DNA from: Phoronis pallida
Lineage: Eukaryota; Phoronida; Phoronidae
NCBI GenBank assembly: GCA_028565715.1
Contig: JAOXYC010187912.1
Location: 1-12,432 of the forward strand
Reading direction: 5' to 3'
Length of the DNA: 12,432 bases
In this document: piece after piece, positions 1 to 8,100 of the stretch
Layout of the letters: every line of letters begins with the position of its first letter
Numbering within the stretch: position 1 is the stretch's first letter
Translations under genes and position numbers: made by a program
Notes under the pieces: generated by a model
Seen by the model: the letters and a program-made list of their open reading frames with translations, nothing else
The model's database searches: none
What the model was told of the DNA's origin: nothing

Positions 1-360
1 TGAAAAAAGATGTATTTTTGGAATCAGCAATAAAATATGCAGTGATAGGTCAAAAACTTTTTTCCAATGCATGTCTCATTTTTTTGTGGACTTCAAAACG
101 TTGCTAAAATACCACGGAATTACCAGTTCACTAACCCTTCCTAATTGAAACATTTCCACTTCCCGGACAACAAAAATTCACAATTTTACTTGAAAAATGT
201 GAGAAATCTAGGAATTCCACAGTTGTATTAGATACGTATTTTGGAGGATAAATACTTTGAAATCAAAATGCATTCGATGATTTTGTTATTGCAAGCCGTT
301 TTATCAAGTTAACTTACGGTCTCTTGTGTTCCCCAGTGTACAAATGATCATTGCGACTTT
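1..360. other. Upstream non-coding sequence
   Basis: No exon, RNA gene or repeat structure could be supported here. The stretch is AT-rich and lies upstream of the RNF25-like start codon. It may be intergenic. If the RNF25-like exons were inserted inside a VPS13D-like gene, it could instead be intron. Confidence 0.4.
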
Positions 361-480
361 CTGCCATTTTCGTCAACACTGCACTGCACATGCGCAGAGG
401 TTACTTCCTGTAGAAACGCTATCTCCTTTTGTGAAGAGCACTGGAATTTCTAAAAGTTGTTGAATGGAGAAATTTATTTA
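361..480 (+). promoter_or_regulatory. Putative housekeeping-type promoter of the RNF25-like gene
   Basis: Three motifs typical of TATA-less housekeeping promoters cluster 115-160 bases before the start codon. They are GCCATTTT at 363-370 (YY1-like), CATGCGCA at 389-396 (half to most of an NRF1 site) and ACTTCCTG at 403-410 (ETS/GABP core on the opposite strand). No TATA box stands out. The motif matches are seen directly; their promoter role is inferred from the clustering and the distance to the ATG. Confidence 0.4.
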
Positions 481-524
481 GTCTTGAAGTTTTTCTTGAC
501 ACAGCAACTGATTAGTTGCTAAGC

Positions 525-562
525 ATGGCTTGTAATGGCGCAGAAGAAGATCAGCTAAACAG
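525..562 (+). CDS. RNF25: RNF25-like coding exon 1
   Basis: Twelve codons plus AG (phase 2 end). It encodes a short acidic N-terminus before the RWD domain, as in known RNF25. The donor is AG|GTTTAT. The serine codon at the junction is completed by the T that opens exon 2. Confidence 0.75.
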
Positions 563-3500
563 GTTTATTTAATTGGGACAATCACTCTAATTTAAAAGGA
601 GTCATGGGTGGTTAAAATTTGTGTTTGTTTAAAAACTGACCCTTCCCAGCCAAATGTCTGTCAACCAACTGGAAAGACTTGAATGAAAGTCCAACAATAA
701 ATTTATGATATTGACTGTGGGTGGTAAACAACCGGGTAATTATTTACTATGTGACGACTCACGGAAATCTCAAAGATACCCGTTATTCAGTCAATGAAAT
801 TCACTTTGACTGAATAACGGGAATATGCGAGAATTTGCGTTAGTCGTCACATAATAAATAATTACCAACAACCGTGTTGGTTGGGTATGTCAACTGAATA
901 AAAAGTGGGTATAACCAGTGATTAAAAAGTGGATAGGGATGTGCCGCCCTCAGGCACAGGCCAAAAACAGGTTCAAGTCGAATATAGGGGTCCTTAATTG
1001 TTTACTTCCTGTTATTCAGTCAAAACAAACACATTGACTGAAAAATGGGACTAAACGAGGGACCGCTAGCCTATTGTCGACTTTCACCAAAAACCACACC
1101 CAGTTGGACCCAGCCATTAAGACATGGTACCCATATTGATACCCACAACTTGCTAAAATTATATCCATGCAACTTAATTGTGCTAAATGAAATTGAAATG
1201 TAGGCCAATGGATAATAATGTCTCTTCTCTGTGTTCTTTTCAGTGGGCTTCTTGAAGAAGTTGAAGTGTTGCAGTCTATTTATTTAGATGAGCTGTGTGT
1301 TCAACCAAACGAAAGGTAGAGAGGATTGCTGGAATATTAAAGATGCATAAGCCGTATCCATGACCATAAAAGTCATAAAAACAAATTGCAGTGACAATCG
1401 TTGTACAAAAGTTATTGTGCTCTGAATATAATAATCTTAGACATGCAACAAATATTTTTGAAAATTTTTAAATTGGCAAAAATGACTTATAACAGATTAA
1501 CATTTAACTTGTGTTGGCCTAACGCTATAGTTATTTTACGCTCTAAAAAGCATTTTGGAACGCATTTAATTTGATTTAAGGAGTCAGAAATTTTGGGATA
1601 TTCCAAGTATGGTGCATGCAGCTCTAAATAGGCAAGTTTCACTTCAATTTATTTGTATTACCTTTATGGTCACCAATATGGCTTATGCATCTGTAATCAA
1701 ATACATTTTCTTGAACTAAGTTCTAGTTGACCTCGCTTGACTAGAACATTCACGCCCATAGCTAGTGGGGGGGGGGAGCAGACATTTTAAGAAGTGCCTT
1801 TTTTTAAAGAAATATTAAGTTACCCAAAAAGCTGTTTTAAGTTAAGTGCCTTTCTTGATCAAAAAGGGCACTTGCAACTGGTATTTCCATCACAAAAGGC
1901 ACTTGCAACTGTCAAAAAAGGCACTTGCAACTGGTATTATCATCAAAAAAGGCACTTGCAACTGGCATTTCCATCAAAAAAGACACTCTTGAGTTTAAAA
2001 AAAGGCACTTGCAACTGGTATTTCAATAAAAAAAGACACTTGCATCCGTTTAACCTCAAAAAATTTGTTTGCCTCGCTTCGCTCGGCTACAATTTACATG
2101 TGCCTCCAAGCCTAAAATCTGGTCCGCCACTCATAAATGCCCTTTTCCCGCCCGTTTGCCCCCCCCCCGCCAGACATTTAAAGCTAGCTACGGCTATGAC
2201 ATCAATTGTCAAAACCGGTCGTTTAAGAGTAGATATTAGTTGCTTTGAAACGTTTAGTTTAAAATTGTATTATAGAAAATATAATAAAATGAAACGCATT
2301 TAAAAAAAATCAAAGCTTTAATGATTGATCCATTGTACTTTTAGATGATGTTAGTTATAATATGGTTAATTTGAGAATGGCTTTTTTGAAGCTGTTTAAA
2401 GTTCTATTTTTATGTGACAAGTAATGTAAAATAATTGTATCTTTTAAAGAAAAACCCTTGTTCACGCTTGTTTATTCATTTACAAAAAGAGCACGTACAA
2501 ATCTATCTGTTAAAAAAAGATAATATCGCATTGCTAAGTCGGAACATAAAATGAATTCCATCAAGAACCCATCACCATAGAATCTACAACTGCGCCGGCG
2601 GCGCTACGCTAAGATTGACGATATTTTTAAAAATAAAGCACAACTCTCGGGGGGTTTTTAGCATCAAATTACAGTTCGAGGGCTCTTTTAATCGATCTGA
2701 AAGTTTCATTACAATTGTTGATTGTTAAATTAGTTAATTCGTAATTAATCGATATATCACCTTCGGGTGTGAAGCCCATCCAATTGTAGCAGTTATTCCA
2801 AGCGACACTTGGTGGCGCATTAGTGGAAATTTGCAGTCTGGGCCAATCAGATTGTAGTAAAGTCAACGCGCGCCATCTACTGAATGCTTATGAAAGCTCT
2901 AAATTGTGATACCGTTTGCGCCTCAGTGATAGATTCTAAGGTGATGGGTTCTTGATTCTATGCAATTCTGAAATCCCTGAACAACGTAATATAAAGTCAG
3001 TTATACAGGTCATGAGATTTTCATGGATTTTCAACATTTGTATCGGCTTGCAAGTCTTTGCCAACAAACAAATTGTTAGAATACTGAGCACTCAGGCTAT
3101 TTTGGAACATGAAAATCTTTGGTTTATTATTGTTTTCAGCTGTGATGTTCCCATGGTGATAAGTCTTGATGTCCATCCTGCTACAGCTGACAATGTTGAC
3201 CAACAGTATGTGAGGGCTACACTTCTACTCAGGCTTGGTCCACAGGTATTCATCAGTGTAGTTGGAGGCAGTTTTTCTTGCAAGCAAAGTCGAATTATTT
3301 TTGAATGGTGGAGTTTGATGATTTCTTCCCATTTTTGCAAAAGACATCTTGGTTGCTGACTGAATCACTGAATCTGTTGCCACACTGTCGACATGGCGCA
3401 AAAATTCAATAGCGATATGTTTATTACAAATTTGAATATATTCCTACCAAACTGTCTGGAAACACATGAAATTTGGCATTTTGAACAAAGCTCACACAAT

Positions 3501-4198
3501 GAAAATCTCCCTTACGTAATGTCCACTCCCACGTGCATCCATCTGTATGAATTTTCATGCTAAAGTTAAGCAATTAATCCAATACTGTTTATGGGAATTG
3601 GCTTTAACTCTTTTCCACCGAATAGATTTTTTCTTAAAGGCATACATCGTTACTTACGAATGTTGAATTATGACTCCGACATTGAAATACGGCGTTTTCA
3701 TCCGCTTCTTAAACACAGTTTGATCAGTTTTCGTTGCCAATAAGTGTTACTACCTTCATTCTTTATCGATAACACAAAGCTCATACGTTACAGTTGATCT
3801 CAGTTATCTAGTCTCCCTCCAAGATATTTCATCAAGTCGCATAGGCCGCCTAATATAGAGATTTCCAGAAGAAGCGGAGCTAGTTATTCATTCAGGTGAA
3901 TGTTAGGATGCGATGTGTCACAAAAATTCCAACGTTATTGACCTCATTCAATAGTTGATAATTTCACATTCGTAAGTAGCGATGTACGCCTTTAAGCATA
4001 ATCCAATACTGTTTATGGGAATTGACTTTAACTCTTTTCCACCGAATAGATTTTTGCTAAAGAAATTGTCAGATATAATCTTTACCTTTCCTGTCCACTG
4101 TGACTATTCTACATTTCTTGCTATTTCCAGTACCCAGAAGAGGTACCTGATATCATGATCCAGAATCCACGAGGATTGGCATGTGAAGAACTAGACAA
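525..4198 (+). CDS. RNF25: RNF25-like E3 ubiquitin ligase, 5' part only (RWD domain, no RING)
   Basis: Joined exons 525-562, 1244-1315, 3140-3245 and 4131-4198 give 94 residues plus two bases of the next codon, with no stops and all GT-AG borders. The product starts MACNGAEEDQ. It carries the RWD-domain opening EVEVLQSIYLDEL at residues 18-30, a VHPATAD segment at 48-54, the RWD hallmark YPEEVP at 73-78 and NPRGL at 84-88. This combination matches RNF25 (AO7) rather than GCN2, RNF14 or RWDD proteins. Known RNF25 is a roughly 450-residue RWD-RING ligase acting in NF-kB signalling and in ubiquitination at stalled, GCN1-bound ribosomes. The last RWD helices, the RING and the C-terminus are not in the window. 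The ATG has A at -3 and G at +4, a good start context. Identity is strong; whether the gene is intact elsewhere is unknown. Confidence 0.85.
735..866. repeat. Palindromic MITE-like element A (intron 1)
   Basis: The ends GGTAATTATTTA and TAAATAATTACC are exact reverse complements. The arms continue through TATGTGACGACT with few mismatches. The centre is a perfect 16-base stem, 779-794 against 806-821 (CCCGTTATTCAGTCAA), with an 11-base loop. The whole 132 bases can fold as one hairpin. It has no coding capacity. It is probably a non-autonomous DNA element or its palindromic remnant. Confidence 0.75.
901..1152. repeat. Diverged palindromic element B, related core to element A
   Basis: A long imperfect inverted repeat: AAGTGGGTAT near 904 pairs loosely with ATACCCACAACTT at 1139-1151. 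Inner arms GGTCC (about 990) and GGACC (about 1058) and a central stem 1008-1023 against 1034-1049 also pair. The central stem shares the GTTATTCAGTCAA core with the element at 735-866. The outer limits are approximate. It is probably an older member of a related palindromic repeat family. Confidence 0.5.
1244..1315 (+). CDS. RNF25: RNF25-like coding exon 2 (start of RWD domain)
   Basis: The acceptor is TTCTTTTCAG and the donor is AAAG|GTAGAG. It encodes the first RWD helix and strand, with the EVEVLQSIYLDEL signature. It enters in phase 2 and leaves in phase 2 (ends AG), completed by C of exon 3 to a serine. Confidence 0.88.
1341..1692. mobile_element. TTAA-type MITE, copy 1 of a family present twice in the window
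   Basis: Terminal inverted repeats of about 45 bases: the left end AGATGCATAAGCC matches the reverse complement of the right end GGCTTATGCATCT, with one mismatch in the outer 13 bases. ACCATAAA follows inside both arms. Flanks are TTAA (1337-1340) and GTAA (1693-1696), consistent with a TTAA target duplication with one change. The 352 bases carry no transposase frame, so the element is non-autonomous. A diverged copy lies at about 10426-10767. Confidence 0.72.
1790..2060. repeat. Minisatellite with a roughly 31-base unit around GGCACTTGCAACTG
   Basis: The core GCACTTGCAACTG starts at 1868, 1899, 1921, 1952 and 2005, with degenerate units near 1982 and 2035. Spacing is mostly 30-31 bases, with a shorter step of 22. 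Inverted copies of the end (AAGTGCCTTT) lie at about 1792 and 1835, so the block can also fold on itself. A poly-G run of 10 (1767-1776) and a poly-C run of 10 (2159-2168) sit on either side. The 169-codon open frame across it changes reading frame between units and is not a gene. Confidence 0.75.
2061..2561. other. Intron 2 filler, including repeat-derived GC-rich patch
   Basis: The part up to about 2195 looks repeat-derived: GCCTCGCTTCGCTCGGC at about 2069, and CAGACATTTAAAGC after the C-run, echoing CAGACATTTTAAG after the G-run at 1776. The rest, to 2561, is plain AT-rich intron in which no gene or clear repeat is visible. Confidence 0.4.
2562..2954. mobile_element. 393-bp TIR element (MITE), probable 7-bp target duplication
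   Basis: The ends are inverted repeats of about 30 bases: CAAGAACCCATCACC on the left and GGTGATGGGTTCTTG on the right, then TAGAATCTA in both arms after one mismatch. The flanks ATTCCAT (2555-2561) and ATTCTAT (2955-2961) differ at one base and look like a 7-base target site duplication. The 65-codon minus-strand frame inside has no recognisable domain. It is non-autonomous, and the superfamily is not certain. Confidence 0.7.
3140..3245 (+). CDS. RNF25: RNF25-like coding exon 3 (RWD beta strands)
   Basis: The acceptor is TGTTTTCAG and the donor is CACAG|GTATTC. It encodes the RWD beta-sheet, with ISLDVHPATAD and QQYVRATLLLRLGPQ. The VHPATA element is the feature that best separates RNF25 from other RWD proteins. 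It ends in phase 0. Open frames on the opposite strand across this exon are shadows. Confidence 0.88.
3246..3565. other. Intron 3, unremarkable first part
   Basis: AT-rich intron sequence after exon 3. The open frame of exon 3 runs on to 3359 only by read-through past the donor. No repeat or gene was seen. Confidence 0.45.
3566..4057. repeat. Tandem ~67-bp direct repeat split by a MITE
   Basis: Unit 1 (3566-3633) and unit 2 (3992-4057) both begin TTAAGCA and share AATCCAATACTGTTTATGGG and the following 35 or so bases, with one substitution (GGCTTT against GACTTT) and small indels. The MITE at 3638-3991 sits exactly at the TTAA that opens unit 2. Without it the two units would be adjacent tandem copies. 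Confidence 0.8.
3638..3991. mobile_element. TTAA-type MITE in RNF25-like intron 3
   Basis: Terminal inverted repeats of about 34-38 bases: the left end AGGCATACATCGTTACTTAC against the reverse complement of the right end AGGCGTACATCGCTACTTAC, then GAATGT in both. Flanks are TTAA at 3634-3637 and TTAA at 3992-3995, the target duplication expected of piggyBac-like or other TTAA-specific elements. There is no transposase frame. Confidence 0.78.
4131..4198 (+). CDS. RNF25: RNF25-like coding exon 4 (YPxxxP and NPRGL motifs); last RNF25 exon present
   Basis: The acceptor is CTATTTCCAG and the donor is AA|GTAAGT, a near-consensus site. It encodes YPEEVPDIMIQNPRGLACEE, the RWD YPxxxP turn followed by NPRGL. 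It ends with two bases of a codon (phase 2). The expected next exon, encoding the closing RWD helices and leading to the RING, is not found downstream. If the intron is retained, the frame stops at once (TAA at 4200-4202). Confidence 0.87.
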
Positions 4199-4568
4199 GT
4201 AAGTTGGATTTGCTTGTTATTGTGAAACAAATTAACTGGGGGCCATACCCAACTTTACTTTTAATATATTAAAATATGTAATAGAGTTGGTGTAACTTTA
4301 AAGGAGGAAACCGCAATTTCAAATTGTTCTCAAGGATGGTTTACAATATCATTATTATGATTTTTAAAATGATGTTTTTTTTAAGAAACTTGTGGCATCA
4401 CATCCACACTTTTGTGCATGTCTCTTCTGCTGAAAACTGTTGTTATTTTTATTCAAGTTCTATTGACGTTGATGTGCCAGGGACTGATGGAATAAATTGT
4501 TCACACTCTCCTGGTGATCATATTAAAGAAATATATGCATGAATATTGTCAGACATCCAGTTGTAGAA
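4199..4568. other. Non-coding start of the RNF25/VPS13D junction zone
   Basis: No RING-encoding exon (a cysteine/histidine-rich CxxC pattern) or VPS13D-like exon could be found. A good acceptor-like site (TTTTTATTCAAG at 4447-4458) precedes a short open stretch with no family resemblance. AATAAA is present at 4492-4497 and could end a short RNF25 transcript. The 72-codon frame at 4324-4542 is not recognised. Confidence 0.4.
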
Positions 4569-4785
4569 GATATTATATGAATTTAAGTCGAATACTGGAA
4601 CTTACTTGTTAAAACGTAACGTTGCGTCCATATCGCATGGACTTCAGGCTGACTAGTGATGATGTTTCCTAGTCTGACCGATAGGTGGCGCATCGGTCAA
4701 ACGGCGCTGTTGTTGTTGCGATATGGACGCAACAATACGTTTTAACAAGTAAGTTCCAGTATTCGACTTAAATTCATATAACATC
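4569..4785. repeat. Near-perfect 217-bp palindromic element
   Basis: The left arm 4569-4636 and right arm 4718-4785 are reverse complements over about 68 bases with roughly three mismatches (for example TTAAGTCGAATACTGGAACT in the left arm). The 81-base loop contains a smaller stem, GACCGAT / ATCGGTC. It has no coding content and no clear target duplication. It is probably a foldback/MITE type element. The high arm identity suggests a young insertion. Confidence 0.82.
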
Positions 4786-4804
4786 ATGAAATATGTTAAT
4801 TAGG

Positions 4805-4869
4805 AAATAACAAATCAAATTTGCAAAATTATAATTAAAATTGACTCGCATGTATTTGATTTGTTATTT
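4805..4869. repeat. Small perfect inverted repeat (16-base arms)
   Basis: AAATAACAAATCAAAT at 4805-4820 is exactly complementary to ATTTGATTTGTTATTT at 4854-4869, with a 33-base spacer. It lies 20 bases past the 217-bp palindrome. Its function is unknown. Confidence 0.75.
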
Positions 4870-5028
4870 GTTTAATTCTTAATATAATAATTCTTTGATA
4901 AAGAGGCCTTTATTTGTAATGAATAGTGACATTTTGGATATTTGCAACAACTCAGTTGCAATGAGGCATGGTTGTTCTAACCATATAGTTAGAAGTTATT
5001 ATTATAAGTTTTGCCTATTGTTTTTTAG

Positions 5029-5154
5029 CAACTTGTGCAAAGACTTCCCAAACCTAACATCGCTGACTGGTACACATATGATGAACATTCAAAACTGAGT
5101 GAGAATTCTGAGAGTGGGACCGATGTTGATACGGGTGTAAAGAGTAATCTCAAG
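5029..5154 (+). CDS. VPS13D: VPS13D-like exon a (acidic linker)
   Basis: This is the least certain exon. The acceptor is TTGTTTTTTAG and the donor is CTCAAG|GTACAT; 42 codons in phase 0 at both ends. It encodes a hydrophilic, acidic linker (SENSESGTDVDTG) that runs smoothly into the next exon as SNLK-VILRLSGGIG. A TAG lies immediately upstream in frame, so the exon must start here. A stronger-looking donor at 5250 (GTAAGC) would break the frame with the next exon. It has no family motif by itself. Confidence 0.6.
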
Positions 5155-8100
5155 GTACATAGCTATGCTAGACAATTGGGGTTGAAAAATGAAAGCAATC
5201 TGATTAGTTGCATGCCATTTAACTTGATGTTTAGCTCAGCATTTTACGGGTAAGCTGAAAGTTTTCAAGTGTGTGAGTACAGATTCCGCCTCAGGCCTTT
5301 CGTTGTGTCTTTGAGCTAGTCAGTTTACTTGAATTGCTCCAGTCGACACAGCTGGGAATAAGTACCGGCCCCTGTCAGGAAGTAACCTGCGCTAGAATAG
5401 CGTCCTGTCCAGGGGGAGTTTTCAATTCAAACTCTCCTCTGCTCACATTACAAAGACAGCATCAGCCCTATGCACCCTCAGGCCCGTACAAGGATGTGGT
5501 TTCTGCTTGCCACGTAAAAGTTACCAGATTATTTTAATCAGTAAGTGACTTTCTAGGTGGATGGGTATACTATAATATAATTTTAAATATTAAAGTTACT
5601 TTTTTTTTTCATAATTAACATTAATTTGCTATTTGCTCTGTTGTAGGTGATTTTGCGACTGTCAGGGGGTATTGGTATCTCATTGGTCAATAAAATGCCT
5701 GAGGAGCTAGCATACATTCTGTTGAATAGCATCAACTTTGAGTACCAGGCCACAGAGGACAGTCAAGTTATTGAAGGCTACATCAGGAATATACAGGCAA
5801 GTCATAGTTGTTGTCCACATTTTTTTAATGCGTCCACTTGTAGTCGCATATTGTAGGCAGCTTGTTAGTTAATTTGTCATGTTTAAAGCGACTCCTTCAA
5901 AATTTAGAAAAAAACATATGAAGGGGTTTGGGTTATTTTTTTACATGACTTAAAAATTGTGTTAGAGAACATGGTTGTGACATCCTTGCCAAAGTTTCAT
6001 ACATCAGAAATTTAAGTCTATACCTGAATTATAAGCGCATGTTCGTATATGACCCATTTGAGCAGAACAAAACTCACAAAGAAAAAAATGTGCCTCGAGT
6101 TCATACAGCTTTTAGTTTTTTACATCTCTTTGACAGATTTACTCTTATTAGAAGAGTATGCCTGGGTTCTATTTTCAGTGGTAATCCTTTATAGTTGTTT
6201 TTGACACAGTATTCTTTATGACAGGTTGATAATCAACTCTTGGGTACTAATCGGTCAGATGTCCTGTATGTTACACCTTCTAAGACTAACCACACTGATC
6301 CTGCCCTGGGATTTCTGGCACATAAAGTTCCAAGCAAAGGCATTAATGCTACCATTTTTAAAGTAAGTTAATCCTGTTGAACTATTTCATTACTTTTTGC
6401 AATTATGTCTAAGACTTATGCCCATTTGAATCAAAATTAAAATTAACGATATTCATTTTATACAAAAATCACAACAATTTTGTTTCATTACTTGAAAAGC
6501 TCAGGACTGTAAATATTATGGAAAACAAAAAAGGCACTGCCAGGTAGATAAAGTCGCTTTCTGAGCTTTAACACATTCATTGCAAATATGTTTTTCTTAT
6601 TAATAAAATATTGTGTTCAAAAGATATAGACTGAATTATAACATTGATTATATTTTTTGAAGATTCTCCAAATCAACATTCGAAAGTTTACTCTGGTCGT
6701 TGAGGAGAGGTTGCTATGGAAACTCATTCAGTTTGTTGGTTTGACTCAACCAGAAAAAGAGATTGAGAACCTGGATGGTATAGAATACGAGTCTCAGAGG
6801 TGATTTCAGTATTTATTTTTTGCATTCTTTAACTCGAACTGCTTGATCCGTATATATTATGTATGTTAGGTAACATCTAAACAATTAGTAAAAAAACTAT
6901 AATTAGAGACTGATTTTATTGAGTTTTGTTTTAATCAACTACATATTGGTTGTTTAGGGAGTCATAATACTGTTATGTTTTTGATATTTTCATTGAAAAG
7001 TATTGTAAATGGTGTAACAGTTATTAATGGCTATTTTGATATAAATATTAATAAATACTAAACTATAAAATTATATAGAGCGTTAAAAACCTTCATTGTA
7101 TTGCAGAGCCCTGACTGCAGCGACCTCTGCACAGGCTATGAGGTACTACTTTGGTGCAATAAAAATCAACACCAGCCGTATAACGTTGAGTGTCCTGAAG
7201 TCTCCACATCTTCCCCCAGAATCAGAGGCTGTTAAGCAACAAGTGGGCATTCCACTCATCTCATTTGAGGGAACTAAAGTTGAATTAGGTATTGGATGGT
7301 GATCTTTTACTTAGAGGAATTTTTGTATTTCAATTGTGGTGCTCTTCTGATCGCCAATATTAGTATTCCTGTAATGACAAGAATTGGTTTACTTAATGAG
7401 TAACCTTCCAACACATAAATTGTGACCATGAAAAGATCCTGCTATTGTGCTGACATTTTCTAAACTTTAAACATCGACTTAACCAAGCCTTCAAATTTGA
7501 GCTGTGAATAAATTGTCACGTTTTCTGTATGCAGGATTTGAGAGAGAAATATTCAGAACTGGACCGGGAATCAAACCCAGGTTACCTTCTTAATTTGTTT
7601 TTGTTAAAACACAATAATGACTGAATGAGAAAGGTATACTACAGATTTAGGTGATGAAGTGAATAATCCTAGTTTTTAAGTTCTATTGACCTTAATCATT
7701 ATTTTGTAGATCCTTTTGTCCAACTGCATCCATTTGAAACAAGTGCCTTCTTGCTGGACCTAATACTCCTACATTACAAAGAAGAGTTGAAGAGCCAAGC
7801 TGCTAAAATCCTCGGATCCGTCGACTTCCTGGGCAGCCCTCTCGGTCTCTTTAATGATGTCACTGAAGGAATCTCAGAGCTTATCAAGGATGGAAATGTT
7901 GGAGGCTTGCTGAAGAATGTTACTCACGGTGTCTCTAACTCTGCAGCTAAGGTATTAACATGGTATTCAAAACTCTTCACTGAAGAATGGATATGATGCC
8001 AAGGAGACTTTTTGAAACATTCTATGTTAATTGTTCCATATTTTATTGGTGCTTTTGATTTTCAGATTAACAAGATAATTTTAAAACCTTTTTGTTTTTC

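Noticed and set aside
1794-2303. 169-codon open frame on the + strand
   Set aside because: It runs through the minisatellite. Successive units are read in different frames and the flanking part is low-complexity repeat, so the frame is open by chance.
2669-2866. 65-codon minus-strand frame
   Set aside because: It lies wholly inside the 393-bp MITE with no transposase motif and no start context of note.
3092-3340. 82-codon minus-strand frame (and 60-codon frame at 3021-3203)
   Set aside because: Both are shadows of RNF25-like exon 3, which has family motifs and proper splice sites on the + strand.
4459-4514. Possible exon after a good acceptor at 4457-4458, open in the RNF25 frame
   Set aside because: The encoded SIDVDVPGTDGINCSHSPG does not resemble the closing RWD helices or a RING. 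The exon leaves in a phase that gives a stop in the exon at 5029.
4131-5154. RNF25-VPS13D fusion protein made by joining the exon ending at 4198 to the exon at 5029
   Set aside because: Phase 2 meets phase 0. The joined frame reaches a TGA at about 5096-5098 after roughly 22 codons. A bridging exon of length 3n+1 with any family resemblance was not found.
5334-5537. 67-codon + strand frame as a small gene
   Set aside because: It coincides with the SINE-like repeat and lies in an intron.
7567-7587. tRNA gene on the minus strand suggested by a B-box-like sequence
   Set aside because: No matching A box, anticodon arm or acceptor stem could be assembled on either side.
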